From NCBI GenBank assembly GCA_900708905.1, contig CAADRB010000004.1:3406274-3470273 (forward strand): DNA of 64,000 nucleotides. The letters are read 5' to 3'. Positions 22,503-33,796 of the stretch are shown here, in pieces; positions within the stretch are counted from its first letter, which is position 1; the number at the start of each line of letters is the position of its first letter. The stretch is from Hymenolepis diminuta. Lineage: Eukaryota > Platyhelminthes > Cestoda > Cyclophyllidea > Hymenolepididae. The position numbers were made by a program, and so were the translations under genes. The notes beneath the pieces were generated by a model. The model saw nothing but the letters and a program-made list of their open reading frames with translations, did not search any database and was not told where the DNA came from.

Positions 22503-24600
22503 TTAGTGAAAATAAGGAAGCAGAAGGAGGTGATAGGTTTATAAACCACCTCAGTCGTGGTGAAATGCCGAGGGCATGAGCATTTTACTTTTATCTATGC
22601 TTCTTGAAACGTGATTCCCATCACAAAGGAGATTACATCTGTCTGACCCCTTGATTTTGGAATTTACACAACGGAAATTGTCAAAAATCCTTATTTTATT
22701 TGAAGCACAAAAAAATCGACAACCGAGGAATTCCTTCTTTATTCCGAAAGATACGAGGTCATTTCAGGATTTAGTTATCCATCCGTAATCGCTACTCTAC
22801 GATGAAAAGGGTTTTCTGAGGCTGAAGATTACCGTAAATAAAATACTCTCAAAAGTTATCTTGGTAAGAATACTTCGCCAGTCAGTCAGTGAAACAAACT
22901 TTGTATCCATCAGTGGGGAGATAACCAACCCCCTAATCTCTAATACATCGTTCAATCAAAAAATGGAGATGGAGATAGTAATTCGCAATCTGAAACAACA
23001 CTAGCAATCACTGCAGAATGAATGAAAGGAAAATTGAAAGTAGTTATGTAGCTGATCACTTTCATTCTAATGTCACTCTAAATCTTACTCTCTAAACGGG
23101 CCGGATCAAATATGCATGAAAAAGGTAAAGCTCAAGGATTATCCCCCCACCCAGTGAAAAGTACAATTTTCCTGTTTGAACTCAGCTATCCTATATTCGA
23201 CGAAAAACGTGTGCTCTTTTAAAGTATACTTTCTTATATCCTCCAATAAATGTGAAGTGAAAGAAGTGTAAAATACAACAATTTTCCCTCATCTCTTGAC
23301 ACTGAGCTGAACTGACTAAGTTTAATATGTGAGATTGATCCTATCAATTAACAATCGTAAATTCTGATTATTTTAAGGTTCTAATTTTCATGCGCAGCCA
23401 CTGTCTGAAGTTTGAACACCAGTGACGGCGACTTATCAAAACAAATTTAACCTTCCATAAATTAATAATTTTGAGTGATCTCCCACCCCGTTCTCTCATA
23501 CCTATGTAATGGGCTTACGTTTTGAATATACGTTTGCTGATCTGCTTAATATCTCAACTATATATTGCTTTAGAATACGATCTAGGCACCAAGACAACTC
23601 TAATTAATTTAGCCAAATTGTAGGAAAATTGATTTAGAAATAAACAGAATCCCCCTACTAATATCTTGACTTTAAGGAAATGTATTAAAATAGTAGGACC
23701 GGATCTGATAAATCTATCTAGTCAGTATGTTCTGAAATTCGTGGACATGATGTTACCCAGAAACTCAAAGGATATATCATGAAATTTCGCATTTCTAACA
23801 TTTTGTAAAGAAAAGCTACTCTATCCTGCCTATTTTCTGTCGCTATGATCTATCTGGCCACTATATATTGCTAGGTCACAGTGGACTGGGACTGAGAGAG
23901 ATAAGACACTTTATAAGTTAAATAAAACTTTTTATATGAATACAAAGTGCGTTCATATTTCTGAAATTTGAGATTAAAACACCGCCAGACTAAGAGCAGT
24001 CCTTGTCCAAAAAAACTGTTAAGCTGTCAGAAGTTATGTGCGTCCGCCTATTGGTCAGAACAACAGTGGACTTAAGGACAATCTGCGGGAATTTTATAAT
24101 TCCGTGACAAAATATAAACATAACAGTTTTAACCTTTGTTTAGTCAGCTTCCTATCAAAACATTAACACGCTACAGTTGACCACCATTACGTGTATAACC
24201 TAAATCCACAAATCCGATGATGTATCATCAGTTTGGTGCCGCAATTTTATCTTTAATTTCTAAGTTCTTCTCTTCCATTTACCTTTTAACGGACCGCTGC
24301 CATGTTTAAATACTTCCTCTCGAAAATATTTTGGGCTGTCCTGAGTAGCAATAGAGATATACGAATATAATAAACTATTTACCCATTAAAGAGGAAAGTT
24401 TGATGCCACATTTGAATAAAAGATATTGTCAGGATGTCGTTCATTAATTTATAATGACAAATTAATGACGAAAGAAAAGAAAAAAGGGGCTATCAGACAT
24501 GTGGAGATGTGAGCGCGTGGCGGTAAGAGGCAAAATGGAATCAAATTTGCATTTGATTCGCTGCCTACGAAATGACCAAGGCTTAGCCACATCTTTACTT
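22503..24600. other. Intergenic between Ig-like copies
   Basis: No open frame of note on either strand and no repeat recognised. It separates the inverted pseudogene from paralogue B. Confidence 0.5.
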
Positions 24601-24608
24601 CAGATCGC

Positions 24609-24616
24609 TATTTAAG
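24609..24616 (+). promoter_or_regulatory. TATA-like element of paralogue B
   Basis: TATTTAAG, 108 bp upstream of ATG 24717. Confidence 0.55.
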
Positions 24617-24657
24617 CAGCCTGTTCTACATTTGGACCCTTTTAAGGTGTTAGTAGG

Positions 24658-24670
24658 ACAGTTACATTTG
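24658..24670 (+). promoter_or_regulatory. Conserved leader motif, copy 2
   Basis: ACAGTTACATTTG, identical to 19142-19154, 46 bp before the ATG of paralogue B. Confidence 0.5.
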
Positions 24671-24716
24671 CCGTCTTTCTAAGAAACAAATCGGGATCAA
24701 CCGTAACGAATTTAGA

Positions 24717-25388
24717 ATGGATACGCACATTCGTTGTTATCTTTACTTAACGATTACTTTGAGTATGTTTTTTTCGCTTCATGCAGATGCACATGACGAA
24801 TATCCCCAATGGGACCCTATTCATTGGGTTATCGAAAGTACCGATCATATTACTCTCCCCTGTACACATCCCCGATATTTTCCCTTCAATGAGACTGCAA
24901 CAGCTGCTTTGATAGTTCGATGGATTCTCCCCAAACACACTTCCTATCGACATCTAATTCCCAACACCACGAATGAGGGTTGGAGGGTAATGGGAAAGGA
25001 CCAGAACTACACTCTCTTCATTGATAAGGTGAGCATGAATGAGCCAGAAGCTGTAGACGGGATTTATGTTTGCGCAGCACTGGCTGTAGCATATCCAAAT
25101 GCTAGAGACAATGGAATCTACTCTTGGTACTATCTTCGCTGGGGTGTTGGTCTCTATAGCAACGTGCCAGCCATGAATAGCGGATCGATTGGGCAGAAGT
25201 ACTACTGGTGCTTCACTTATTGCTGGGTCTCTTGTTTCGTAGCCCTTGTTATCGTTGCTCTCTTCTCTGCCACTGTTCACTTCAAGTACAAGGGCGCTCC
25301 TGATATGTTGGCTAATGAAAATGGGTCTGATAGTGACAGCATCAGTTTGTCATCTCATTTGGCAAAAAAACAAGGGACTGTGGATTGA
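24717..25388 (+). CDS. Ig-like type I membrane protein, paralogue B (intact, intronless)
   Basis: A 223-aa single-exon protein. A signal peptide (about 1-25) leads to HDEYPQWDPIHW and an Ig V-like domain with Cys49 (TLPC), Trp69 (VRWIL) and Cys119 in GIYVC. The juxtamembrane YSWYYLRWGVGLYSNVPAMN and the membrane helix (about 166-189) are nearly identical to paralogue A. Possible N-glycosylation sites are at Asn58, Asn83 and Asn97, so the ectodomain is more glycosylated than A. The cytoplasmic tail is shorter (about 33 residues), Asp/Ser-rich, and ends GTVD without the PDZ-like terminus of A. Ectodomain and membrane segment are thus conserved while tails diverge. A polyadenylation signal follows at 25533. 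The partner or ligand is unknown. Confidence 0.9.
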   Translation: MDTHIRCYLYLTITLSMFFSLHADAHDEYPQWDPIHWVIESTDHITLPCTHPRYFPFNETATAALIVRWILPKHTSYRHLIPNTTNEGWRVMGKDQNYTLFIDKVSMNEPEAVDGIYVCAALAVAYPNARDNGIYSWYYLRWGVGLYSNVPAMNSGSIGQKYYWCFTYCWVSCFVALVIVALFSATVHFKYKGAPDMLANENGSDSDSISLSSHLAKKQGTVD

Positions 25389-25532
25389 AATGACGATGAT
25401 TAAGAAAAATGTCATCTATAATCAATCTATACGCTTTAAAATTTTATTGTATATTTAAATTTAACCATCAGCGAACTTCAATTTCCTTATTTATTTCTGA
25501 AATTACCTTATCTTAACCCATTATTTTGTATT

Positions 25533-25538
25533 AATAAA
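25533..25538 (+). terminator. AATAAA polyadenylation signal of paralogue B
   Basis: The hexamer lies about 145 bp downstream of the stop codon, in an AT-rich 3' flank. Confidence 0.5.
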
Positions 25539-28500
25539 ATTAAAAAGTAAGAAATTTCTTAATTCGTTGGAGTTATTTTAAATATTTTGGTTGAAATGAT
25601 TAAATATTAATTTGAAATATAATTACGTTTAATTCATATAGAATAAATCATAGGTACAAATAGGTTTTTACTGTTAATACAAGCATTTGATGCAGCTATG
25701 TCTTTTTGTTTTGGATTTCTACGATTTATAGCGAAATAACTCCTCTTTGGTTCAGATAAGTAGCAAACACATCAGACGCCATGAATTCGGCAATGTTAAG
25801 TGAATAGTTTATCCAACTCTACCCATTAGAAGCTTATCGAGTAGCAGAGAAAAATCAATCTGTCGGTCATCTGCCTAATATGGTGGTTGGCAAAAGCTTT
25901 CCTTCAGCGGATTTGGGAATTATCAGTAAATGTAGTGCAGTTAAACCCTTTCCACAGCATAATTAGCAGAATAACAAGTACCGGAACCAATCAAAAGTAG
26001 GGAGAATTATTAATGTATTCTGGGCAATAGGAAGATTCTTTTGAACAGGTATCAATTGATTTTCAATGTCAGTACCATCAGCACAACAAAGCTACGGATT
26101 CGAGAATTCAGGAATTCTAGCCAATAATACCAAATCTAGTGCTAAAAGAAACTCTGTAATTCTAACAAATCATCTGCTACAGAAGTTTAAAGAGCAATAT
26201 TTACCTTAAAATTATTTAAATTAGAATTGAAATATAGATTTAGCGGCTTAAATGGCAAGCAGAATAAAAGGTGTTAATGATATGCAAATGATGATCATTA
26301 AGCACGCGGTCCCTTTGACGCCAGTTCGTGCTTCAAGACCAAACTTGTACGTATTTCGCTCTTAAGGTTTACTGACTAGATTAGCACCGAGGGAGCTTAA
26401 GCACATATTAGTGAAACATTAAAAGAAAAATCTACCTACGTAGCTTTTAACCCTGTTGGTGTTGGTATAACATACACTGGAGGTTGCTTCTTCACATAAA
26501 CATTCATAAACTAAACAGGTTCATATGTATATTCATATATTCTTTAGCAATCTTATGTTTTAAAATTCATTCTCTAAAAATTCAGTTTTGTATTCGGTTC
26601 AATTTCTTGAAATTGTGTCATATTCTTATACTGCTATTAGGTAAGTAATTTAGCTGAAATAATTCAACACGAAACACGTAGCTTTTGGTGCTAACCAGAA
26701 AATAGCCCTAACCATCATTTCTTGGAGAGATATGGTTGAAAGATGATGAAAAAAGAAATTTAATTGACGCTGAATTTTCTTAGAGCACAAGAGCAGCATG
26801 CCGATATTAGTCTCGATTTTCATAGAGCGGGATTTGTTGACGTGTCCAACAGAGATCTAAAAGGCCTTGAAAGAAAATTATAGTATCCGGAAGGACGAGC
26901 TAAATAAATTAGATAATGAAGTTATACAATTGCTCTCATAATAGCGTCTAAAACCTCTTTCATCTAGAACTCCCAACTCCTATAATCAGAGGAGCTCAAA
27001 TTGGAGGGATTACAGTGTGTAAAACGTGTTCGCTGAGGTAAGGGAGGATTTGAGCCGTTAGACTGAACAGAAGATAATGTATTGAAATAGTCTCACTGAG
27101 GTTTTAGGATTTAAGAAGGAAAGTGGGCCATAAAAGAGCAATAAATGACCCCACCCATCCATCTCAGCAATGCATTTGGAGGTGTCAGTAAAACATAAGA
27201 TATGGCATCACAAGGACACACCTCAAATGTGTGAGCAATCACCCCACTCCGCATTTTAGCAAAACTTTAGCAAGAAGAACCCAATGTTCATCGATTGATT
27301 AAGCAATTGAGCGAAATACTCACGGTTCTAATACGGAACCTCCTCTTTTCTATCGATAACCAGGGATATTTTAGATTCGTAAATTCTCATTATAGAGAAG
27401 GAGCAATAGGCATCCGAAGTCTCCCGGCTAAATCTTATTAAAAGGTTCAGAATAAAGATTAACAAACTAGTTGGAAAAATGATCGATCATTTTGAATCTT
27501 TGTTTTTCACTTTGTACACTTTACCAACTTACTAATAAATTGGGTACTTGTACAGAAATAATTCAATTTATGCAAATTAATGGCAGTATATCGTTGTATC
27601 TACGGAATCAAAATTGGCTAAAACCATTCGAGCAATGGAATTAAAAAACATGAAACCATTGATAAGTTAAATACCTTCATTAAATTATGAAGACAATATA
27701 GGAATCTCTGGCTTTCAGGAATCAACACCTACCACTGCGAAATCAGTATTTTCCTCAGTTATCAGGGTCATTACACTCAGAACCCAGTACCTCCCACTTT
27801 AGACTTTTCTTAATTGATGTCCTCATAATTTTGTTCATTCCCATTTATTCCCTACAACTTTGACACCTTGAGTTGGCCAATAAAATCGCTAAATAAAACA
27901 TTGAATCAAATTCTTCTTCAGATTAAACTGAACAAACATTTGGAAGACATTTCATTTTGCCCTCTTCCCGATTTTCAACCATCAAGTGAATATAATCATT
28001 ATCTGAAGCCAACCGATCAACAGGCACAAGTGCTAATTAAATTCAACTAATTAGATCACGTTTCTGAAAGTTTTTTTAAAACAGTCCATTCAATAAGCTC
28101 TGAACATTCATTCCATTACCAGTATTCGGTCGAAACACAAAGATATGAGTTTAAGAGTAAAGTGCCGTGGCGATTCCATGGTAGGTGATGTGATGCTTGG
28201 ATTCTAGACGCAAGGAAAAAATCTTGACTTGACATTTTATATATAATCCTATGAATCCCAAAAGTTCGTCTTTCGTTTATTTGTATTTTCTGAACCCCCT
28301 CGAAAGCTGTGGGTGCAAGCAAAGTGAAAATGGTTATTGAAAGAACTGAACAAGTAAGCTACACACAAATATGCTAAAGGGGGATCTAGTGATTAAGTAT
28401 GCGTAATGTTTTTGTTTCGAAATGCATCAGAAAAGCTTAAAGACGGAGTGTCTTTAAGGCAGTCATTCGAATTTTAATGGGTAAAAGCAAATAGGATAAT

Positions 28501-29288
28501 TAATCACAATTTTCAGTCTCACTCTCGATGTCTACCTAAACAATTCTGATAAGCAACACTAGTTTTCACGCTGAAATGCAAAATGGGATCTATGAACTCC
28601 AGTCAAATTGAGATCAGATGTAAAAGGAAGGTCAGTTCATTAGTGTGTTAGTATTGAAAAGAAAAGTGTGTATGACAATAAATATATTTTGAATGCATCC
28701 TAAATTTAACTCTATTTTTAGATCTTAAAATATGTACGTTTACAATAAAATCACTTAAATATGAAGTCTTTGACGAGTTTATGTTATGAAAGCATCAGTC
28801 AAATGACTTTTATTCTCAGCAGCTAACGTGGAAAAACTAATCTCGAACAACCAATACCAATATGAAAACCACCAATAGCGTGTAAATGACAGCGGAACAA
28901 TTCTTCAGCGCAAATATTTCGTTGACCTTTTACCCTTCGTCTGTAATGTTCAGTCCATGAAATTGATTTTACCCATCTCTTTTAATTTCTTTAATTTAAT
29001 TTGTGGAACGAGTCCAAAAAAATTCGTAGCCTTATAAAAAAGCAATTGAATACCTACATAGATGTAAAGGTAACAACGAAGAAAATGACTTATTGGTGTT
29101 TTTGCACATCTGCAATTTGCGCTGAAGAATAATCGGTTGAAACAAATCCTTTTGACTGGTTTAGGGGATGCTTCACAAACAGGGCCTTGATTAGATTTTA
29201 GGAAACCTCTTGGAAATCTACCTGCTGACAGGTACAACTCGCCTCTAGAAGGGCTTTCAGGTATGAATTTGCCTAAAAAACTGGCTAG
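25539..29288. other. Intergenic, nothing recognised
   Basis: AT-rich sequence with scattered short frames (27868-28050 plus, 28116-28322 minus, 28950-29237 minus) that lack starts, splice support or family resemblance. Confidence 0.45.
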
Positions 29289-29492
29289 GCTACATCCAAA
29301 TTAGAAAGAAGAGGCAGATATTTGGCACGGACAGTCCCATTTTCTCCAAACAGCATTATGAGGACATCAGGTGCTGTGGGGTGGCGGGACATAAAGCTGG
29401 ATTTTCCACCACTTGAAAACGTGGCTGATCGTGTAATTCATCAGTTCATTGACGCTGCTTCTGCTCACTTACGACCACATACTCATATTTAA
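29289..29492 (+). CDS. Possible terminal exon abutting the third Ig-like copy
   Basis: An open frame from 29289, right after a CTAG that could be an acceptor, to TAA 29490-29492. It encodes a well-mixed, non-repetitive peptide with RGRYLARTVPFSPN, AVGWRDIKLDFPPLENV and VIHQFIDAASAHLRPHTHI. An internal ATG stands at 29358. The base composition is markedly more GC-rich than the flanks. It belongs to no family I know and has no Ig features. Its stop codon overlaps the TATTTAA element that sits where the TATA of the following Ig-like gene would be. It may be the end of an unknown gene or a fossil exon. Confidence 0.3.
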   Translation, partial: ATSKLERRGRYLARTVPFSPNSIMRTSGAVGWRDIKLDFPPLENVADRVIHQFIDAASAHLRPHTHI

Positions 29493-29604
29493 TTCTCCCT
29501 GAGGCTTCAGGTAAGGTTAATTAATTGTAATAAATTAGGGCACTTCTTTTTATCCTTAATTAATCACACCATAACTTCCATTTTGCGTTCTAGTGAAAGT
29601 TAAA

Positions 29605-30247
29605 ATGACATTTCACCTGAAGTTCGCTATCCTTCTCTTGGCTGGCAATGTCATTTTAACCACAAAAGACAACAGACGAATTTCCTGAATGGCTTGTGAG
29701 GGACAAGCAAGTAGTTACCCTACTATGCGAAAGTCCCGAATACTACACTTTCAACGGCGTACGTGAGATGATGAATGTTCAGTGAATAATGAATTACTTG
29801 CATATTGAAGAGGGAAAAAGTTTTGATGGATTGATATTTAACGACAAGGCTGGAAAGTATGAGCTGGAGATAAATGAAATTGAAATGAACGTTTCAGATG
29901 AGGCCAATAGAATGTGCATCTGTCCAGGTTTAGCGTTTGTGAACCCAAGTAATGTCTACGCATGGTATTATTTATGGAGAGGAGTTGAACTCCAGGATAA
30001 TGTTTCCGCTATCAAAGATGGCTCAACTGGTCAAAAGCAAGCATTCAATTTATGCTTAGTCGGTAGTTCCGGCCAATGAAATCCCACCTTATTTTTACTC
30101 TTTATATATTATAGGAACTACTGGTTGTTCACATACGTCTGGACGGCTGCAATTTCAATTTCTGCACTTTTCACCTTGACTTTAATCTTCCTTTGCATTG
30201 GCACTCCAGTGTCAGGTGATGAGGTCAGAGTCCAAAGTTATATTTAA
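29605..30247 (+). pseudogene. Third Ig-like paralogue (C), disrupted, with a GC-AG intron
   Basis: ATG 29605 opens a signal-peptide-like stretch (LKFAILLLAGNVIL), but the frame shifts by one base before the conserved DEFPEW (29675 on). In the Ig frame, CESPEYYTFNG keeps the first Cys. The codon of the invariant Trp is TGA (29783-29785). A fairly complete second half follows, with NRMCICPG for the second Cys and VYAWYYLWRGVELQDNVSAI. The text then breaks at GQK and resumes 78 nt later with NYWLFTYVW and a membrane helix. Removing 30037-30114 joins the two exactly in register with GQKYYWCFTYCW of paralogue B. The tail is short (end at 30247). Two lesions argue for a pseudogene. An AATAAA at 30552 may be its old poly(A) signal. 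Confidence 0.8.
30037..30114 (+). other. Probable 78-nt GC-AG intron in paralogue C
   Basis: Begins GCAAGC after CAAAA and ends TTATATATTATAG. Its excision restores codon phase and leaves a residue-for-residue alignment to the intronless paralogues. Read as coding, it introduces a stop at 30077-30079 and breaks the homology. Confidence 0.6.
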
Positions 30248-31232
30248 AACTTCATCAGATATTAAGAAGTCAACCCCTCCAACCATTCCAAACCAGTTGA
30301 TTCTAATCATTTGTGAGCCGTCGACAGTCACTCTTATATTTGTAAATATTTCTCGAAAGTCTCGACGTCTTGTATTATTTACTTCTATAATGAGAGTATT
30401 TCATTATTGTTTAGTATTCTTTTGATATATCATAACTCCATGAAGTTTATATAGATATTCAAAAGATAATATGATAGGACAAGATTTTAATGAAAAGTAC
30501 TCTCTATCACAAAAATATTTTTGCTTTTCTATTATATATGACTCAGCAACGAATAAATGTAATTAGTATTCGTAATTAAGGGAAGCATATAACTACCTAA
30601 AAATAGTAAAGTTTAAATTTATTAAAGCGAATTGAAACGGGAAAGTTAAGAGTCTGAAGAACAACACCTAATTCTAAAACCCCCTTTATTATTAGTCATT
30701 ATCATTCAAAAAGTGTTTACAACATTTTAATTATGGAGAAATATATGACCATGTATGAAGGGAGATAGTTCGATTCAAAAATAGGGGATGAGAGTGAGAG
30801 TCTGGGAATTAAGAGAACCTTACTTCATTTAAGCTCCAGAATCGTCAGGTTTTTGTTTTCTCCATTCTATTTTTGAAACTTATCTCTCTTCATCGAAAGA
30901 GATCATCTCAAGGGTTTATTTATGCCTCACGGGTGATGCAAAAACAGAAGAGGAATAAATGAAGCTAAAATTTGCCTCGAGAAACCATGACTTAAAAGGG
31001 CAAATGAAAACAAGGAGATGAGATACTGGCCAAAATGCTATTGAGCTCCGCTTTGTCGATATCTGATACCACAGAATCTGCAAGAGCGGAGTGCGATGCT
31101 AAATAGGTTTTCTGTGAGAAAGAAGATAAAGTTTGGATAATGGATTCTACAAAGAATTATAATCCTCACCTTATCGATCATCAACGATTATTTAAAGGTG
31201 TGCGTAAAAAGGAAGTATGTGTCAATTTTCAG
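30248..31232. other. 3' flank and intergenic, nothing recognised
   Basis: AT-rich, no supported coding region. Confidence 0.45.
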
Positions 31233-31337
31233 TGCATTTGAAAGTAGTATGTAGAGGATGCGGCGACCTGGCGGTTCGATCACCAGAAAATTCAAAAATA
31301 GACTACCAACAGAGAGACTTTTTTATTAAACAGATGG
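31233..31337 (+). CDS. Weak exon candidate
   Basis: Acceptor TGTCAATTTTCAG is followed by an open frame with CRGCGDLAVRSPENSK and YQQRDFFIKQM, then a possible donor (GTGAAA). The composition is protein-like, but no family or neighbouring exon was recognised. A second frame over the same bases gives a short basic peptide, so this is only a candidate. Confidence 0.22.
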
Positions 31338-31610
31338 GTGAAATAAAATATGTGAAAATCCGGCTGCTGATTCAAACGAAGTTGTGTCGTCCTGATTTTC
31401 CAATATGAAAAAATAAACACATATTAATGGCTTTCTCTTTTCTGGTTCTCCCTAATTCATAATAGAGGGTCTGAATGGGATTATTTAAAAGAATTTCAGA
31501 TCAAAGATCTTTCAGTATATATGTGCAGTAGCATTTTACAGAGTAGAAAATATGCCGGTCAGTTTTTATCCCTGCTGATTAATCTACTTGCGCCCCATCC
31601 TTTCACTTAC

Positions 31611-31730
31611 ATTTGCTGAAATTCGACGTTATCAAAGGTTCGAACAGACAGCTTCCTTACTGCATGACCACTTAAGACATGCCTTTCATATGGAATCAGA
31701 AACATCTGAGGTAGAAATTTATAAACTTCA
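31611..31730 (-). CDS. Exon candidate with strong splice sites
   Basis: Minus strand: a pyrimidine-rich acceptor (CTTTTCTCATTCTCAG) opens a 120-nt segment ending at a consensus donor GTAAGT (31605-31610). It encodes EVYKFLPQMFLIPYERHVL followed by SGHAVRKLSVRTFDNVEFQQ, starting and ending in phase 2. Both sites and the composition make an internal exon likely. The gene is unknown and partner exons were not identified. The frame at 36900-37124 on the same strand is a possible upstream neighbour only if it is spliced before its stop. Confidence 0.38.
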
Positions 31731-33559
31731 CTGAGAATGAGAAAAGCAAAAGCCTCAGAAGAATTTCGGTTTTGAATTAACCGCGATATCTGTTTATGGT
31801 ATTTTAGATTATAGAGTTGTAATGTCAAACGTATCATAAGAAATTAAACCACCAATCCATGGATGTTTAGTTATTTACGTACGATAATTAGTATTAAGAT
31901 ATTGTGCGGCCAATGGAAATACTAATTGATCGCTTTCACACGAATGTAGATAACGCACACATGAACGACAGTGAATCAATAATCGATCAATGACGCAGGT
32001 TTGAATATGGACAATTACATAATTGACACAAATAAATTAATCAGAAATTTAGCTTGATGGAGCCCTTCACAGAAAAATTGGATGCCCTTGATGAGACACA
32101 AAGAAACTGAGTCGGATTTAAAGTAAAATAATGTTGTGCCTCTTTTGGAGGTTTGAATATTCTTGCATGCCGCATGACGAATTGTTTGATTCTGATAAGA
32201 TAACAAATGAGAATAACACAAAGAAGATACAGGACGAACCATCGTGTACTTCGGCATCAATCGTTAAGAGGAAATCACTGGAGTTCCGCCTCATCAGCTT
32301 TAATGGAAGACTTGTCTAGATCGTAAGAATACTTCGAATTTAAATTCTCAAGTCAAAAATGATGGAAACATTGCACTGACTGAAATATTGACGAAATCAT
32401 ACTTTAAATTAATGGCCTTTTAATCTTTCCTCCTGGACTTATTGAGCTAGGAGAAAGGAAAAATAGGAAGAATTTAAATATTAAATAATACAATAAGATG
32501 CTAAAGTTATATAAACTAGTGCCATCCTGCTATCTGGGACATTAAATAAATTTCATTATCTTATGCCAGCGACTTCTTATTATTTGACTAAGTTTTGCGG
32601 TCATTTGTATTTCGTTAATTCAGCAAAATGGAGGGAATGTGCCACCGAGGTGGAATGTAGTGCTTCTCTTCATTTCAAGCTTTGTTCATTTATGCGTCAT
32701 ACTTGGTAGCCACACACTGCTTCATCTCATGCCAATCTAAGAGCATTCATATATTTGTAAGAATTCCAGAGTAGAGAACAAGGCTGATGAATAAGAAGTT
32801 ACTCACGCATGAAACTTGTTTGCACAAACAATATCAATTTAGTGTGATATCCATATAAAAATGTCTGCTAGAAGTGCATGATAGACAAGCAAGTACTACT
32901 AAGAAAATTTCAGGAACTCAGGTAGCAATCATAGAAATAGGGAGCTTGACAACTTGCTATTTCATCGCAATACCTCCATAAACTGGAAGGAAATTGAATT
33001 TATGATATCTTATTAGTAACCGATTGGGTTATGGACGCCTGAGAAAGGAATTAAAAATGACTGTTTGAGTCTTTAACCAATTAGAACTTTAATAAATCGG
33101 CAAAGTGGAGTTACTTTATAGCACAGGATGTACATTTCCAGTAGGCGTCCAGGATAAATAAGTATACTAAATGAATGGAAAGCCATTAGGAAAATTCACC
33201 CTTCCATTATTATTGCTTTAACAAAAATATCTTCTCATTAATCCGGGTTCCTCCCAAGCCGTAACATGCTTATTGTTGAGCTTTGAAAAATAAGTTTCCA
33301 GATGGGTCTGTAACATTGCTTAAAAATTTAAAACAGGAAATAAAATATGCTCAGCTTTTCAACAAACTCATTTATTTAACATGAAAGCAAATGTAATCAA
33401 CTTCTCACTATAAATAATTTATTCAATATATGGTAAAAATAGAAGAATTAGAATTTGAAATCAGTGGTGTTTTCTTGGCGATCTAGTCGGGGTCAAACAA
33501 TGATGAAATAAATATTTCAGTTGTCCAAATTAGGTTTCACATGAGCTATTTATTTTCAG

Positions 33560-33649
33560 GAGCATCAGGTAGCTCCGCCTTTGTCAGTAGCTAATGCACT
33601 TCGATTAATGGGCAATATGCTTGATGTTTTGTCAATGGGTGGGGCTGAA
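33560..33649 (+). CDS. Exon candidate (30 codons)
   Basis: Acceptor TATTTATTTTCAG, then exactly 30 codons to a GTAAAA donor. The peptide starts EHQVAPPLSVANAL and continues RLMGNMLDVLSMGGAE, an amphipathic helix-like segment that superficially resembles a BH3 motif (L-x-x-M-G-N-x-x-D). I see no BH1/BH2 partner, so no Bcl-2 assignment is made. The other two frames are closed, which supports this reading. Confidence 0.38.
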
Positions 33650-33680
33650 GTAAAAATGTTATTCATACATCAACTTTAAG

Positions 33681-33796
33681 GCGTATTTTCATTGATAGTT
33701 ATGTGACCCCGAATGTAAATGGTACCCCTCTAGCCCGCAAGACTACAAATGGATTTCATGTGAACTTATGTGCCGCGGCATCAACATCCAGTATTG
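33681..33796 (+). CDS. Exon candidate next to the one at 33560
   Basis: Open from either CTTTAAG (exon from 33681) or TTGATAG (exon from 33699) to a consensus donor GTAAGA at 33797. The encoded region (SYVTPNVNGTPLARKTTNG, then LCAAASTSSI) looks like low-complexity protein sequence. Its entry phase (2) does not match the exit phase (0) of 33560-33649, so the two are not simply adjacent exons unless another donor is used. Confidence 0.3.

Noticed and set aside
33560..33649. BH3-like motif suggesting a Bcl-2 family gene
   Set aside because: Only a short pattern match; no BH1 or BH2 region was found in neighbouring sequence.
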